From positions 372,001-436,000 of the forward strand of contig NZ_CP043329.1 in the NCBI RefSeq assembly GCF_008195825.1: a stretch of DNA of 64,000 nt, given 5' to 3'. The notes under the pieces were generated by a model. The model saw only the letters and a list, made by a program, of their open reading frames with translations. It had not been told where the DNA came from and searched no databases. The stretch comes from Pedobacter aquae (GTDB lineage Bacteria; Bacteroidota; Bacteroidia; Sphingobacteriales; Sphingobacteriaceae). Within the stretch, counting starts at the first letter, position 1, and each line of letters begins with the position of its first letter. The translations under genes and the position numbers were made by a program. This document shows, in pieces, positions 38,054-48,049 of the stretch.

Positions 38054-39958
38054 ATGAGCGACTCTATTAAACACGAATGCGGAATTGCATTCATCCGCCT
38101 ACTTAAACCATTATCATTTTATCAGGAGAAGTATGGAACATCACTTTATGGCTTAAACAAGCTGTATTTGCTGATGGAGAAACAGCACAACCGCGGACAA
38201 GATGGCGCTGGTATTGCCACCATTAAACTGGATATTAAGCCAGGTAATAGGTATATCAGTAGGTATCGCTCTATGGAGAAAAATGCTGTTCAAGATATTT
38301 TCTCTTACGTGATGAAGAAATTTGCTGCTGTAGAGAAAGAAAATCCAGCTTTATTGAAAGATGCTAATTGGTTAAAAGAACATATCAGTTTTACCGGAGA
38401 AGTATTATTAGGGCATTTGCGCTATGGTACACATGGTAATAACAGTGTGGAAGCTTGCCATCCTTTTTTGCGTCAAAACAACTGGATGACACGTAATTTG
38501 GTTATTGCAGGTAACTTCAACATGACAAATGTTGATGAACTATTGCAGCAATTGTACGATTTAGGGCAACATCCAAAAGAGCAAGCAGATACAGTTACCG
38601 TTCTTGAAAAAATAGGTCACTTCTTAGATGATGAAAATCAGGAGCTTTTTGACCATTTCAAAAAAGATGGACTTGATAATGCTGAAATTTCTCGTTTAAT
38701 AGCTCAGCATCTTGATGTAGGTAAAATCTTAAGAAAATCTGCTAAAACTTGGGATGGTGGTTATACCATCAGCGGAATTTTTGGTCATGGTGATGCTTTT
38801 ATTTTAAGAGACCCAGCAGGTATACGACCAGCGTTTTATTATCAGGATGATGAGATTGTTGTTGCAGCATCAGAAAGACCGGCATTGCAAACAGCTTTCA
38901 ATATAAAAATTGGTCAGGTTAAAGAAATACAACCAGGCCATGCTTTAATCATCAAAAAAGACGGTACTGTAACAGAAGAAATGTTTACAGAGCCTGTAGA
39001 AAAAAAATCATGCTCTTTTGAGCGTATTTATTTCTCTAGAGGTAGCGATGCTGATATTTATAAAGAGCGTAAAAAACTAGGTCAGCTATTATGTGATAAA
39101 ATTTTAGAGCATGTTAACCACGATTTAGAGCATACCGTATTCTCTTACATCCCAAATACAGCAGAAGTAGCTTTTTATGGTATGGTAGAAGGTTTGCATA
39201 CCTACAACCGTAAAATACAAAGAGATGCTTTGGTGCATAGTCGTCATAACCTTACTGATGAAGAATTAGATAGGATTTTAAAGACTACACCAAGAGTAGA
39301 AAAACTAGCTATCAAGGATGTAAAGATGCGTACTTTTATTACGCAAGATGCAGATAGAAGCGATATGGTTTCTCATGTTTACGATACCACTTACGGTTTA
39401 ATAAAACGTGATGTTGATACCCTTGTAGCTTTAGATGATTCTATTGTAAGAGGCACAACTTTAAAACAAAGTATCTTAAGAATTTTTGATAGACTAGGGC
39501 CTGTTAAAATTGTTATTGTATCATCGGCACCACAAATTAGATACCCAGATTGTTACGGTATAGATATGAGTAGGATGGGAGAGTTTGTGGCCTTTGAAGC
39601 AGCTATAAAGCTCTTAAAAGAAAGAGGGATGGAACAATTGATACATGATGTTTACGCTAAATGCAAAGCGCAGGCCAATGTTCCTAAAGAAGAGGTTATT
39701 AACCATGTGAAAGAGATATATGCGCCTTTTACACCAGAGGAAATCTCAGCTAAAATTGCTCAAATTATTACACCACCAGAAATTGGTGCTAAAGTAGAAG
39801 TCATTTATCAAACGCTAGAAAACTTACATGAAGCTTGTCCTAATCATTTAGGAGATTGGTATTTCTCAGGAGATTATCCAACGCCAGGTGGAAATAAAGT
39901 AGTGAACAGAGCTTTCATGAACTGGATGGAAGGTAAAAATGCCAGAGCATACGTATAG
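38054..39958 (+). CDS. amidophosphoribosyltransferase (PurF-like, long form)
   Basis: The N-terminal class II glutamine amidotransferase domain starts after an 8-residue propeptide with Cys9 (HECGIAF) as nucleophile, and includes KQHNRGQDGAGIA and LLGHLRYGTHG. The phosphoribosyltransferase half carries the PRPP loop LVALDDSIVRGTTL. Such an enzyme makes phosphoribosylamine, the first step of purine synthesis. At 634 residues it is about 130 longer than a standard PurF, with extra segments around residues 140-220 and at the C-terminus. Whether it is the only PurF of the organism cannot be seen here. It stands as a single-gene unit. Confidence 0.85.
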   Translation: MSDSIKHECGIAFIRLLKPLSFYQEKYGTSLYGLNKLYLLMEKQHNRGQDGAGIATIKLDIKPGNRYISRYRSMEKNAVQDIFSYVMKKFAAVEKENPALLKDANWLKEHISFTGEVLLGHLRYGTHGNNSVEACHPFLRQNNWMTRNLVIAGNFNMTNVDELLQQLYDLGQHPKEQADTVTVLEKIGHFLDDENQELFDHFKKDGLDNAEISRLIAQHLDVGKILRKSAKTWDGGYTISGIFGHGDAFILRDPAGIRPAFYYQDDEIVVAASERPALQTAFNIKIGQVKEIQPGHALIIKKDGTVTEEMFTEPVEKKSCSFERIYFSRGSDADIYKERKKLGQLLCDKILEHVNHDLEHTVFSYIPNTAEVAFYGMVEGLHTYNRKIQRDALVHSRHNLTDEELDRILKTTPRVEKLAIKDVKMRTFITQDADRSDMVSHVYDTTYGLIKRDVDTLVALDDSIVRGTTLKQSILRIFDRLGPVKIVIVSSAPQIRYPDCYGIDMSRMGEFVAFEAAIKLLKERGMEQLIHDVYAKCKAQANVPKEEVINHVKEIYAPFTPEEISAKIAQIITPPEIGAKVEVIYQTLENLHEACPNHLGDWYFSGDYPTPGGNKVVNRAFMNWMEGKNARAYV

Positions 39959-39980
39959 TTTTCTATCAAATAATATTGAG

Positions 39981-40017
39981 AAAGTCGGTTGGAATAAAAC
40001 ACTAACCGACTTTTTTT
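39981..40017 (+). terminator. rho-independent terminator
   Basis: AAAGTCGGTT at 39981-39990 pairs with AACCGACTTT at 40004-40013, and a T tract follows. It lies just after the amidophosphoribosyltransferase gene. Confidence 0.85.
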
Positions 40018-40030
40018 ATTGGCATAATTG

Positions 40031-40609
40031 ATGAGTTTCAGAGATATGATGCTATTAAAGAAATTTTCAACTGTATTATTTTTTGTTTTGTTGATTGCTG
40101 CTTGTACAGAAAATAAAATTAAGCAAGATGATAAAGCAAAATACGAATTGCTATTAAGAGAAAATGATAGTTTAAAAAAGCTTTTAAATACTCAAGATAG
40201 CTTGAAGAAAGCTCTAAAACCTATAACAGTAAACAAACAAGCTTTAAGGACTGGAAAGCATCCCATTACTTTACAATGGATCAGTTGGGACAAACCCGGT
40301 TATGTTAAGGTAATTCCTATAGCTAATAGTTGGTATTTGATATCAGGTACCCAAAACAATGAAAATGGAGACTATCTCAAAATAGCAGGTAAAATAAGAC
40401 GCTTAAGTGTAAAAGAGCTTGAGTTTGAAGGTAGGATAGAAACGTTAGTGAGTAGTATTAACAAGGGCAAACCTTGTATCAAAGAAGGGAAACAAACCTT
40501 TTATGGAAAAGGAAATCGGAAATACTTTAGGTTGCAAAATATGACAAGTTGCGAAGGCGGTATGGTGGTAGATTATATCGATATCTATCCGGGAACGAGC
40601 AGCTTGTAA
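40031..40609 (+). CDS. hypothetical lipoprotein
   Basis: The protein of about 192 residues has a lipobox (FVLLIAAC) that predicts a lipid-anchored mature protein beginning CTENK. A short coiled coil follows (about 35-65, LRENDSLKKLL), then a beta-rich domain with two Cys residues (GKPCIKEG and MTSCEGG) that could pair. I recognise no family. Several ATG codons are possible (40031, 40046, 40049), and the last gives the tidiest signal peptide. It lies 72 bases after the preceding gene, behind a terminator. Confidence 0.65.
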   Translation: MSFRDMMLLKKFSTVLFFVLLIAACTENKIKQDDKAKYELLLRENDSLKKLLNTQDSLKKALKPITVNKQALRTGKHPITLQWISWDKPGYVKVIPIANSWYLISGTQNNENGDYLKIAGKIRRLSVKELEFEGRIETLVSSINKGKPCIKEGKQTFYGKGNRKYFRLQNMTSCEGGMVVDYIDIYPGTSSL

Positions 40610-41238
40610 TTAAATTAAAGTTTCAGTAAATATCAGGTTATAAACCAATTTCAAAGCAAAGGTTATGATTAAAATGCCAGCTATCCTGTTTACTTTTTGG
40701 ATAGTTTGCTCTCTTATTTTATGTCTTAAACGATGAGCAAAATAGGCTTTTAGCGTGTCCATCCCAAAAAGGGTAATTAAAATAGTTCCAAAAAAGGGTA
40801 GAATTTGTTCACTTTTAAGCTCTCCGTTTAAAGAGTAAATTCCACTGGTTACACTTATCCAATACAATAAAATAAAAGGATTGAAAATGCACATAAAAAT
40901 CCTTTAAGGAAATAACCAGCGTTTTTTCTGGAAGAAGGAATGGGCTCGTAGGTGATTTTTACTTTCTTAAGCAAATAATACAGACCTATCCCAAAAAGAA
41001 TAGCACTTCCTAATATCCCGATAGGTAAACGATATTGGTTTTCAAAATTGAGTAAAGAGGAACCAAATAAAGTTACAGCCACATAAACGGCATCAGAAAC
41101 TACAACTCCTAAAGCCAAAGAAACTCCTGCATGAAATCCCTTCTCAATACTCGTCTTAATCAGCGCAAAAAACACAGGTCCTGTTACAAAAGAGAGTACT
41201 ATCCCTAACCCAATACCCGAAATAATCAATTCTAACAT
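40610..41238 (-). CDS. LysE family translocator (frameshifted)
   Basis: From ATG 41238 the frame gives MLELIISGIGLGIVLSFVTGP, a LysE/RhtB start with the conserved Gly/Pro motif, for 127 residues. It then shifts. Adding one base to the A5 run at 40895-40899 (plus strand) restores GYFLKGFFMCIFNPFILLYW (the conserved NP motif) and about 209 residues with six membrane helices. Family members export amino acids or their derivatives. The stop lies adjacent to the convergent lipoprotein stop. Confidence 0.85.
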
Positions 41239-41474
41239 GTAATAAAGGTTCTTTATGTGATGCTATTATGCGAATATGCAATTTTATTGGTTAAAATTAG
41301 CTGTAAAATTGCATTAGTTACAATTCAAATAAATTTAAGCAGATGAAGAATAAACTACAGATTTAGGAATGTCTTTGACCATCAAAGCAATAGAATCTAA
41401 AAATTAACGGTAAAGATTAAGGCTTATTACTATTTTAGCACATCAAATAAATAAGCAGGAAACATAAAGCATAT

Positions 41475-41927
41475 ATGAAACTAAGTTTCGATTTTATATT
41501 CATGAATTTAGCTTCTGATTTAGCAAAGCGTTCGCATTGTGTAAAAAATCAGGTAGGGGCTGTACTTACAAAAGACACACGTATTATTTCTATAGGTTAT
41601 AATGGGCCGCCGGCAGGTACGCATAATTGCGATGAAGAATGGCCACAAGAGGGTTGCCCTAGAGATTCTAGAAACAGTTGCTCTTTAGCTTTACATGCCG
41701 AGGAAAATGCAATTTTATATGCTGTTAAAAACGGCACACAAATACAAGATTCTACTTTATACACCACTTTATCACCTTGTATTGCCTGTGCTAGATTAAT
41801 CTTATCATCAGGTATAAAGCATGTATATTTTAGAGATTCTTATGCAGCATATAAAGGCTTACCATCAGACGAGGGTGTAGATTTTTTAAATAAGTTTGGA
41901 GTAGTTTGTGAGAAGTTAAGCGAGTAA
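41475..41927 (+). CDS. dCMP deaminase family protein
   Basis: This 150-residue zinc-dependent deaminase supplies dUMP for thymidylate. It has the zinc site HAEEN (about 74-78, with catalytic Glu) and PCIACA (about 100). An extra Cys/His-bearing loop (HNCDEEWPQEGCPRD) is typical of dCMP deaminases with a second zinc. It stands alone, closed by a hairpin terminator. Confidence 0.9.
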   Translation: MKLSFDFIFMNLASDLAKRSHCVKNQVGAVLTKDTRIISIGYNGPPAGTHNCDEEWPQEGCPRDSRNSCSLALHAEENAILYAVKNGTQIQDSTLYTTLSPCIACARLILSSGIKHVYFRDSYAAYKGLPSDEGVDFLNKFGVVCEKLSE

Positions 41928-41931
41928 AAAT

Positions 41932-41971
41932 AAAAACAGGTAAGTTGTGATGAACAACTTAACCTGTTTTT
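41932..41971 (+). terminator. rho-independent terminator (stem with one bulge)
   Basis: Two complementary arms (41932-41948 and 41954-41971) form a stem of about 17 pairs with one bulged base and end in T residues. It lies 5 bases after the deaminase stop and may also serve the convergent lipoprotein gene. Confidence 0.75.
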
Positions 41972-41992
41972 GCTAAGTTTAAATTATTTTCC

Positions 41993-42460
41993 TCATATTG
42001 CTATCGGTATACTTGCTTGTTGTAATGTAAAAGTAACAGCTGCACTCGTAGTGATTTTAGCTTTGTCATCATAAGCCTTAGCAGTAATGGTATTAGCACC
42101 ATTAACAAGAGGAGCGCCTTCCACATATGTAGAATATCTTCTAGAATAATCAATCGGAGTTTCAGTAGCTGAAATAGTTATGCGGTTTTTAGCGTTCAAT
42201 GTTTTTCTGCTATCAGGAATGGTTTCTGTAGCTATTAAAGTAGTGCCTCTATAAAATTCAACTTTAGTAATAGTACCATCGTTATCATAAGCTTCTGCAT
42301 CAATAATGAAATAAGGTTGCGAGCCAAAGTATGTGTAAGTTGTAGTAGTTGAAATAACACTTACAATTGGTGCTTGGTTGTTATCATTGTCTTTTTTACA
42401 AGAAAATAAGCTTAGTACTAAAGCTACAGATAGTGCGGTTTTAAATAAGTTTTTAATCAT
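41993..42460 (-). CDS. hypothetical lipoprotein with Ig-like domain
   Basis: Starting at ATG 42460 (MIKNLFKTALSVALVLSLFSC), the protein has 155 residues. The lipobox LSLFSC is followed by KKDNDNN, and a single Ig-like beta sandwich contains AEAYDNDGTITKVEFYRGT and NTITAKAYDD, which resemble Ig-like domains found in cell-surface proteins. The longer frame to 42514 is rejected because the signal peptide would be internal. The function is unknown. Confidence 0.7.
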   Translation of the reverse strand: MIKNLFKTALSVALVLSLFSCKKDNDNNQAPIVSVISTTTTYTYFGSQPYFIIDAEAYDNDGTITKVEFYRGTTLIATETIPDSRKTLNAKNRITISATETPIDYSRRYSTYVEGAPLVNGANTITAKAYDDKAKITTSAAVTFTLQQASIPIAI

Positions 42461-42483
42461 GATGTATTGTTTAAAATGAGAAC

Positions 42484-42491
42484 CAAAAGTA
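42484..42491 (-). promoter_or_regulatory. -7 promoter element (TACTTTTG)
   Basis: It is an exact TAnnTTTG match on the minus strand, 23 bases before the lipoprotein ATG at 42460. It also supports that start over one at 42514, which would lie upstream of it. Confidence 0.45.
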
Positions 42492-42532
42492 TCATGAAGT
42501 TTTAGATGATGCACTACCCGAAATGGGTAGGT

Positions 42533-43975
42533 TTATTGGTAATTCTTAATAAAGTTATAATAGAAAATTATCCCGCTTTTAAATTCCGTCACTTTTATTC
42601 TTTCATTCACACCATGAAAACCTTCAGGATCTGTAAAAGGGGTAAACCTAAATACCTGTGTGGTTAAATCGCCAAAGAACCTACTGTCTGTAGCGCCCAG
42701 TACCAAATAAGGCGTTACAACAATATCTTCCTGAAAAGCACTGATGGTTTTTTGTAAATAATCAAAAGTTTTATCGTTAACCTTGGCAATTTGGGCTGTT
42801 GCAGAACTGCCTTGCCTTAAGCTAATTTCAATCTCGGGGTTATTAATCACTTTTTTAATATGATTGATGACTGCCAAAGTATCAACCCCAGGTAATGTTC
42901 TAAAATTTATAGTAGCACTTGCCTCACCTGGGATAAGATTCTCTTTTAAGCCAGCATTAAAAATGGTAGTAGCTGTAGTTGTTCTTAAAGTAGCGCTTCC
43001 GGCAGCAGTTTTTTCGTAATTACTTTTAATGATAGCTGAAAACAGCCAGCGGTTAGCCATAGCCATCTTACTTACAAAAGGCATTTCTGGGCCAACATAA
43101 TCCATAAAAAGATTAGTTACAGGGCCTAGTTCTAAAGGGAATTGGTTTTCTTTAAGTTTTACAATGGCTTTGGCAAGCTCATCAATAGCGGTTTGTTTTT
43201 CGGGCATAGAAGAGTGGCCACCTGCAATTTTCGCTTTTAAATCAATACTTACATAGCCTTTTTCTGCAATACCTACAACGGCAGCTGGTTTGCTTAAACC
43301 CGGCACTTTATAATTGGTAATGATACCGCCTTCATCTAAAACTAAAGCTGGTTTTATACCTCTTTGCTTAAATAATTTAGCAATAACCTTTGCGCCTCTT
43401 TTGCCCGTTACTTCTTCATCGTGGCCAAACACAAAATAAATATCGTTTTCTGGGATGAAATTATCTTTTAAAAGAAGCTCAACACTTTCCAAAATAGCTA
43501 TTAGGCTTCCTTTATCATCAATAGTTCCTCTTCCGTAAATAAAATTATCTTTTAAAGCTCCAGAAAATGGATCGGCATGCCAATTCTTTCTGGTTGCTTT
43601 CTCAACAGGTACAACATCTTGGTGAGCCATTAAAATGATAGGTTGTAATGCCTTGTTTTTACCTTGCCAGTGTAAAATCAGACTTAAGTCGTTAACTTTT
43701 TCTAGTTTTAATTTAGAGAAAGTTAAAGGGTAAGCTTGTGCTAAAAAAGTATGAAAATCTAAAAAGGCAGCGCTATCTATTAAATTGGCTTGGTCATAAG
43801 AAATGGTTTTAAACTGAATGGCTTTCTGTAAATTGCCTATGCAACTTTGCGGTACATTAACAAATTCTGCCGGTTCAACAGTAATTTGCTTGCTTTTAAA
43901 AGTGAACGTATTGATTAAAACTATTACTGCTAATAGCAAAAAAGCTATTAAAAGTATAGATGAAAATTTCTTCAT
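42533..43975 (-). CDS. M20 family metallopeptidase (carboxypeptidase type)
   Basis: The 480-residue protein has an N-terminal membrane anchor or signal (about 5-27). Zinc-site motifs MAHQDVVPV, YGRGTIDDKGSL and GHDEEVTGKRGA mark the M20A/CPS1-like group, and the dimerisation domain follows (about 200-330). It probably hydrolyses dipeptides or N-acyl amino acids outside the inner membrane. Confidence 0.88.
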   Translation of the reverse strand: MKKFSSILLIAFLLLAVIVLINTFTFKSKQITVEPAEFVNVPQSCIGNLQKAIQFKTISYDQANLIDSAAFLDFHTFLAQAYPLTFSKLKLEKVNDLSLILHWQGKNKALQPIILMAHQDVVPVEKATRKNWHADPFSGALKDNFIYGRGTIDDKGSLIAILESVELLLKDNFIPENDIYFVFGHDEEVTGKRGAKVIAKLFKQRGIKPALVLDEGGIITNYKVPGLSKPAAVVGIAEKGYVSIDLKAKIAGGHSSMPEKQTAIDELAKAIVKLKENQFPLELGPVTNLFMDYVGPEMPFVSKMAMANRWLFSAIIKSNYEKTAAGSATLRTTTATTIFNAGLKENLIPGEASATINFRTLPGVDTLAVINHIKKVINNPEIEISLRQGSSATAQIAKVNDKTFDYLQKTISAFQEDIVVTPYLVLGATDSRFFGDLTTQVFRFTPFTDPEGFHGVNERIKVTEFKSGIIFYYNFIKNYQ

Positions 43976-44100
43976 GCTGTTTAGATTTTATACAAAATAG
44001 GAAATTTAAGATTAGCATCAAACTAGATAAGATTCTGTAAGCCACCAAAGCTTAGCTAAACTTATTTACCTTATTTACTAGTTACAAAGCTTTAAATTTT

Positions 44101-44108
44101 TACCTTTG
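44101..44108 (+). promoter_or_regulatory. guaA -7 promoter element (TACCTTTG)
   Basis: It is an exact TAnnTTTG match only 3 bases before the guaA ATG at 44112. Transcription would start at or next to the start codon, so the mRNA looks leaderless. Confidence 0.65.
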
Positions 44109-44111
44109 CGC

Positions 44112-45644
44112 ATGCAAGAGAAAATCCTCATTCTAGATTTCGGCTCGCAATATACCCAATTGATAGCCCGTAGGGTAAGAGAGCTAAATGTTTACTGCGA
44201 AATTCACCCCTTTAACAAGGTTCCAGCAATTGACGAATATACAAAAGGTGTCATCCTATCAGGTAGCCCATCTTCTGTTAGACAAGCCGATGCCCCACAA
44301 GTAGATTTCAAACAATTTCATGATAAACTGCCTATATTGGGCGTTTGTTATGGTGCCCAGTATATGGCGCAACATTCTGGCGGACAAGTAGTAGCCTCAG
44401 AAATTAGAGAATACGGAAGAGCAAATCTGGAGTATATTCATGCTAATAATCCTTTACTGCATGGTATCCCTTCCAAATCTCAGGTTTGGATGTCTCATGG
44501 AGATACCATAAAAGAAATTCCTTCAAATTTTGAAGTTATTGCTAGTACAGATACCGTTAAAGTTGCTGCTTACCAAGTAAAAGGAACGCAAACTTACGGT
44601 ATACAATTTCACCCAGAAGTAACCCATTCTACAGATGGTAAGCAATTATTGCAAAACTTCTTGGTAGATATTTGTGGCTGCTCACAAGATTGGACCCCAC
44701 ATGCTTTCGCGGATATTACCATAGATGATTTAAAAAGCCAATTAGGTGATGATAAAGTAGTTTTAGGTTTATCAGGAGGGGTAGACTCATCTGTTGCGGC
44801 ATTGCTTTTGCATAAAGCTATTGGCAAAAATTTACATTGTATTTTTGTTGATAATGGCTTACTACGTAAGAATGAGTTTGAATCTGTTTTAGAATCTTAT
44901 AAAGATTTGGGCTTAAACGTAAAAGGCGTTAATGCTAAACAATTATTTTACGATGCCTTAACTGGTTTAACAGATCCAGAGCAGAAAAGAAAAGCAATAG
45001 GTAGAGTTTTTATAGAGGTTTTTGATGATGAAGCACATCAGATTTCTGATGTAAAATGGCTAGCACAAGGTACTATTTATCCAGATGTGATAGAATCAGT
45101 ATCGGTAAATGGTGGTCCGTCTGCAACTATAAAATCTCACCATAACGTGGGTGGTTTGCCAGATTTTATGAAGCTCAAAATAGTTGAGCCTTTAAAATCA
45201 TTATTTAAAGATGAAGTTAGAAGAGTTGGTAAAGCATTAGGTTTGCCAGAGAATATCTTACACAGGCACCCTTTCCCGGGCCCAGGTTTAGGTATCAGAA
45301 TATTAGGAGAAGTTACTCCAGAAAAAGTAGCTATCTTACAAGAAGCAGATTACATCTACATAGAAAACCTAAAAAAAGCAGGTTGGTATGATAAAGTTTG
45401 GCAAGCAGGAACCATTTACTTGCCTATACAATCTGTTGGGGTTATGGGAGACGAAAGAACTTACGAAAACGTTGTAAGTTTAAGAGCTGTAGAATCTGTA
45501 GATGGTATGACTGCCGATTGGAGTCATTTACCTTACGAGCTATTAGCTAAAATATCTAATGAAATTATCAATAATGTTAAAGGTATAAACCGGGTAGTGT
45601 ATGATATCAGTTCTAAACCGCCTGCTACCATTGAGTGGGAGTAG
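44112..45644 (+). CDS. guaA: GMP synthase (glutamine-hydrolysing)
   Basis: The 510-residue enzyme converts XMP to GMP. The N-terminal class I amidotransferase has [19 protein letters not shown] and GVCYGAQYM with the nucleophile Cys (about 79) and HPEVTH. The ATP pyrophosphatase P-loop is GLSGGVDSS (about 219), and the C-terminal dimerisation domain ends [12 protein letters not shown] 44112 gives the canonical N-terminus [10 protein letters not shown]; the in-frame TTG at 44106 lies inside the promoter. The 3' end overlaps the probable start of a lipoprotein gene. Confidence 0.95.
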   Translation: MQEKILILDFGSQYTQLIARRVRELNVYCEIHPFNKVPAIDEYTKGVILSGSPSSVRQADAPQVDFKQFHDKLPILGVCYGAQYMAQHSGGQVVASEIREYGRANLEYIHANNPLLHGIPSKSQVWMSHGDTIKEIPSNFEVIASTDTVKVAAYQVKGTQTYGIQFHPEVTHSTDGKQLLQNFLVDICGCSQDWTPHAFADITIDDLKSQLGDDKVVLGLSGGVDSSVAALLLHKAIGKNLHCIFVDNGLLRKNEFESVLESYKDLGLNVKGVNAKQLFYDALTGLTDPEQKRKAIGRVFIEVFDDEAHQISDVKWLAQGTIYPDVIESVSVNGGPSATIKSHHNVGGLPDFMKLKIVEPLKSLFKDEVRRVGKALGLPENILHRHPFPGPGLGIRILGEVTPEKVAILQEADYIYIENLKKAGWYDKVWQAGTIYLPIQSVGVMGDERTYENVVSLRAVESVDGMTADWSHLPYELLAKISNEIINNVKGINRVVYDISSKPPATIEWE

Positions 45645-46861
45645 GGTTTATAGATTACTATTTTTAGCTTTCTTGGCGGCTTGTTCGCCAAAAACCACCC
45701 CTAAAGTTGTAGAACGCATAGAGCCTGCACCTGATAGAGAGGTTAAAACAAAGCCTAAATTAGAAACATTACCCGAAGAAAAACCAGTGGAAAAGCCAGA
45801 AATGGTGCTTTCACTGGTTCTTCCTTTTGAACTTACCAGCATTAATTATAAAACCGCGGGTTTAAAAGACATAGCCAAAGCAGAAATTGCTATTGATTTT
45901 TACCAAGGCTTTAAAATGGGACTAGATTCTGTAGCTCATAATTTAGGAGCTAACTTTAAATTACAAGTTTACGATTCTAAAGACGACCCAGCTAATATTG
46001 CCATACTAGCAGCTAAAGCGGGTATCAAAAATTCTGATTTAATTGTTGGGCCTATTTTTCCTAACGGGATAAAAGCTTTTGCTACTTATAGCAAGAATAT
46101 GCAAAAGTTGGTGGTTTCTCCCTTGGCTGCAAGTGGGCCAGAGCAGTTTAACAATCCCTATTTAATTACCGTTAACAATTCTTTAGAGCAACATACCTTA
46201 AGCGCAGTAAACTTCATCAAATCTGATTTAAAGCCTAAGAAATCGTCATGATTAGAAGTGGCCAAGCAGATGAGTTTAAATTTGCCGTTCCGTTTAAGAA
46301 ATATCGCGATAGCTTACTTAAGCAAACCACATTTTCTGAAATTGGTATAAAAGCCATTGGTTATGAGCATGTATATAAACATTTGAATCCGGTTGGTTTA
46401 AATGTAGTTGTTTTGCCTGCTACAGATAGAAATTTCTTGCTTTCTATCACCAAAGAATTATTGAAGTTAAGCTCGAATTTTCAAATTGCTGTTATTGGTC
46501 ACCCAGGTTGGGAAAAGCTACAGTTCTTAGATGCTGCAACCATGCAAAAGCTTAACACGCATATTACCTCATCTTATAAAGTAGATTATAAAACCCCCAG
46601 AGTAGAGCATTTTTTAGCAAAATACCGAGCTAAATATAGTTTAGAGCCTAGCGAGTATGCTATTAAAGGTTTTGATATTGCTTATTATTTTGCTTCTTTA
46701 ATGAATAAAAAGGTAAGGCTTTCGCCGATGACTTGACTAAAACTTCATTAGAAGGTTTGCACAACCAACTCGATTTTGTGAAGGATGCTAAATGGGGTTA
46801 TTATAACCATAGCTTAATGATTTTAAAGTATCAGGATTTTCAGCTTAAGAAGGTTAAATAA
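45631..46861 (+). CDS. lipoprotein with ABC-type substrate-binding fold (frameshifted twice)
   Basis: Three successive frames make one protein of about 410 residues. It has a signal with lipobox FLAFLAAC, a Pro/Glu/Lys-rich linker, then a type I periplasmic-binding fold with [12 protein letters not shown] and [13 protein letters not shown], like receptor-type (Leu/Ile/Val-binding) family members. Adding one A at 46240-46242 and one A at 46707-46711 restores continuity to the stop at 46859-46861. The start is uncertain; TTG 45631, inside the guaA end, gives the best signal peptide. No permease genes are adjacent, so it may be a cell-envelope protein and not a transporter part. Confidence 0.75.
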
Positions 46862-48025
46862 ATGAAAGCTATTCACCAATTGGCCACGGTAGAGCAAATT
46901 TTAGCTCGTTACCAACAAGACCAGCCTTTGCATCGTTTTCTAGCGGTTTACTATCGTCAAAATAAGCAAATGGGGTCTAAAGACCGTAAAATAGCTAGCA
47001 GATTGATTTACAATTATTTTAGGCTAGGCCATGCACTTCAGCAGGAAACTTTAATAAATCGTTTAATTGTTGCCGATTTTCTTTGTAATACCCTTAGCAA
47101 TTCATTTATTGCTTTTTATAAACCAGAATGGGAAGTTTCTATCAACTTAACCCTTGAAGAAAAGCTTGCTTTGGTGAAACAAGAATTTTCTGATTTTGAT
47201 GTTTTGGCTATTTTTCCTTTTCATCATCATTTATCAGAAGGGGTAGACACCACTTTATTTTGTAGTAAAATTCTAGTACAGCCAGATTTATATATCAGAG
47301 TTAGAAAAGGTGCCGAAAAACGTTTTACAGGGACTTTAATAGACGCTGGTCTAAATTTTCAGCATTTGGGAGAACAAACTTATGCCTTGGCAAACGGTAC
47401 AAAGCTAGATCATTTATTTACCGATAAAGGTTTATATGAGGTGCAAGATTTATCCTCGCAGCAAGTAGGGAATTATTTTAAACCACAGAAATGGGATAAA
47501 TGGTGGGATTGCTGTGCAGCATCTGGCGGTAAATCGTTGCTTTTACATCAGCAACAGCCTGATATTAAACTTTTAGTTTCTGATATAAGAGCTTCTATTT
47601 TAGATAATTTGGATGAACGCTTTTTACATGCAGGTATCAGAAACTATCAGAAAAAAGTACTTGATTTAACCTTAGACCAATCTTTATTCTTACATGATTA
47701 CGAGTTTGATGGTATCATCTTAGATGCACCTTGTAGTGGTTCTGGTACTTGGGGAAGAACGCCTGAAATGATTAATCAGTTTGAAGAACATACCATACAG
47801 TTTTTTCAAGATTTGCAGCGGAAAATCATCCGTAATGTTATGGCCTATCTAAAGCCAGGTAAGCCTCTTATTTACATCACCTGTTCTGTTTTTAAAGAAG
47901 AAAATGAAGCTCAGGTTGCTTGGATAAAAGAAGCGTTTAAATTGCAAGTAGAAAGTCAGGAACTTATCAAAGGCTATCAACATAAAGCCGATACCATGTT
48001 TGTAGCTAGGTTAGTTAAGGCATAA
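46862..48025 (+). CDS. RsmB/NOP family RNA methyltransferase
   Basis: This 387-residue SAM-dependent m5C RNA methylase has an N-terminal helical region, then CCAASGGKSLLLHQ (SAM-binding motif I), ILDAPCSGSGTWGRTPEM (motif IV, with one catalytic Cys) and ITCSVFKEENEAQV (motif VI, with the nucleophile Cys). The substrate is probably rRNA. It starts directly at the stop of the preceding lipoprotein locus. Confidence 0.88.
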   Translation: MKAIHQLATVEQILARYQQDQPLHRFLAVYYRQNKQMGSKDRKIASRLIYNYFRLGHALQQETLINRLIVADFLCNTLSNSFIAFYKPEWEVSINLTLEEKLALVKQEFSDFDVLAIFPFHHHLSEGVDTTLFCSKILVQPDLYIRVRKGAEKRFTGTLIDAGLNFQHLGEQTYALANGTKLDHLFTDKGLYEVQDLSSQQVGNYFKPQKWDKWWDCCAASGGKSLLLHQQQPDIKLLVSDIRASILDNLDERFLHAGIRNYQKKVLDLTLDQSLFLHDYEFDGIILDAPCSGSGTWGRTPEMINQFEEHTIQFFQDLQRKIIRNVMAYLKPGKPLIYITCSVFKEENEAQVAWIKEAFKLQVESQELIKGYQHKADTMFVARLVKA

Positions 48026-48049
48026 ATTAAAATCACTTAAGCGGATATT

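Noticed and set aside
41239-41474. Extra gene between the LysE and dCMP deaminase loci
   Set aside because: The AT-rich gap of 236 bases has stops in all frames and only presumed promoter sequence.
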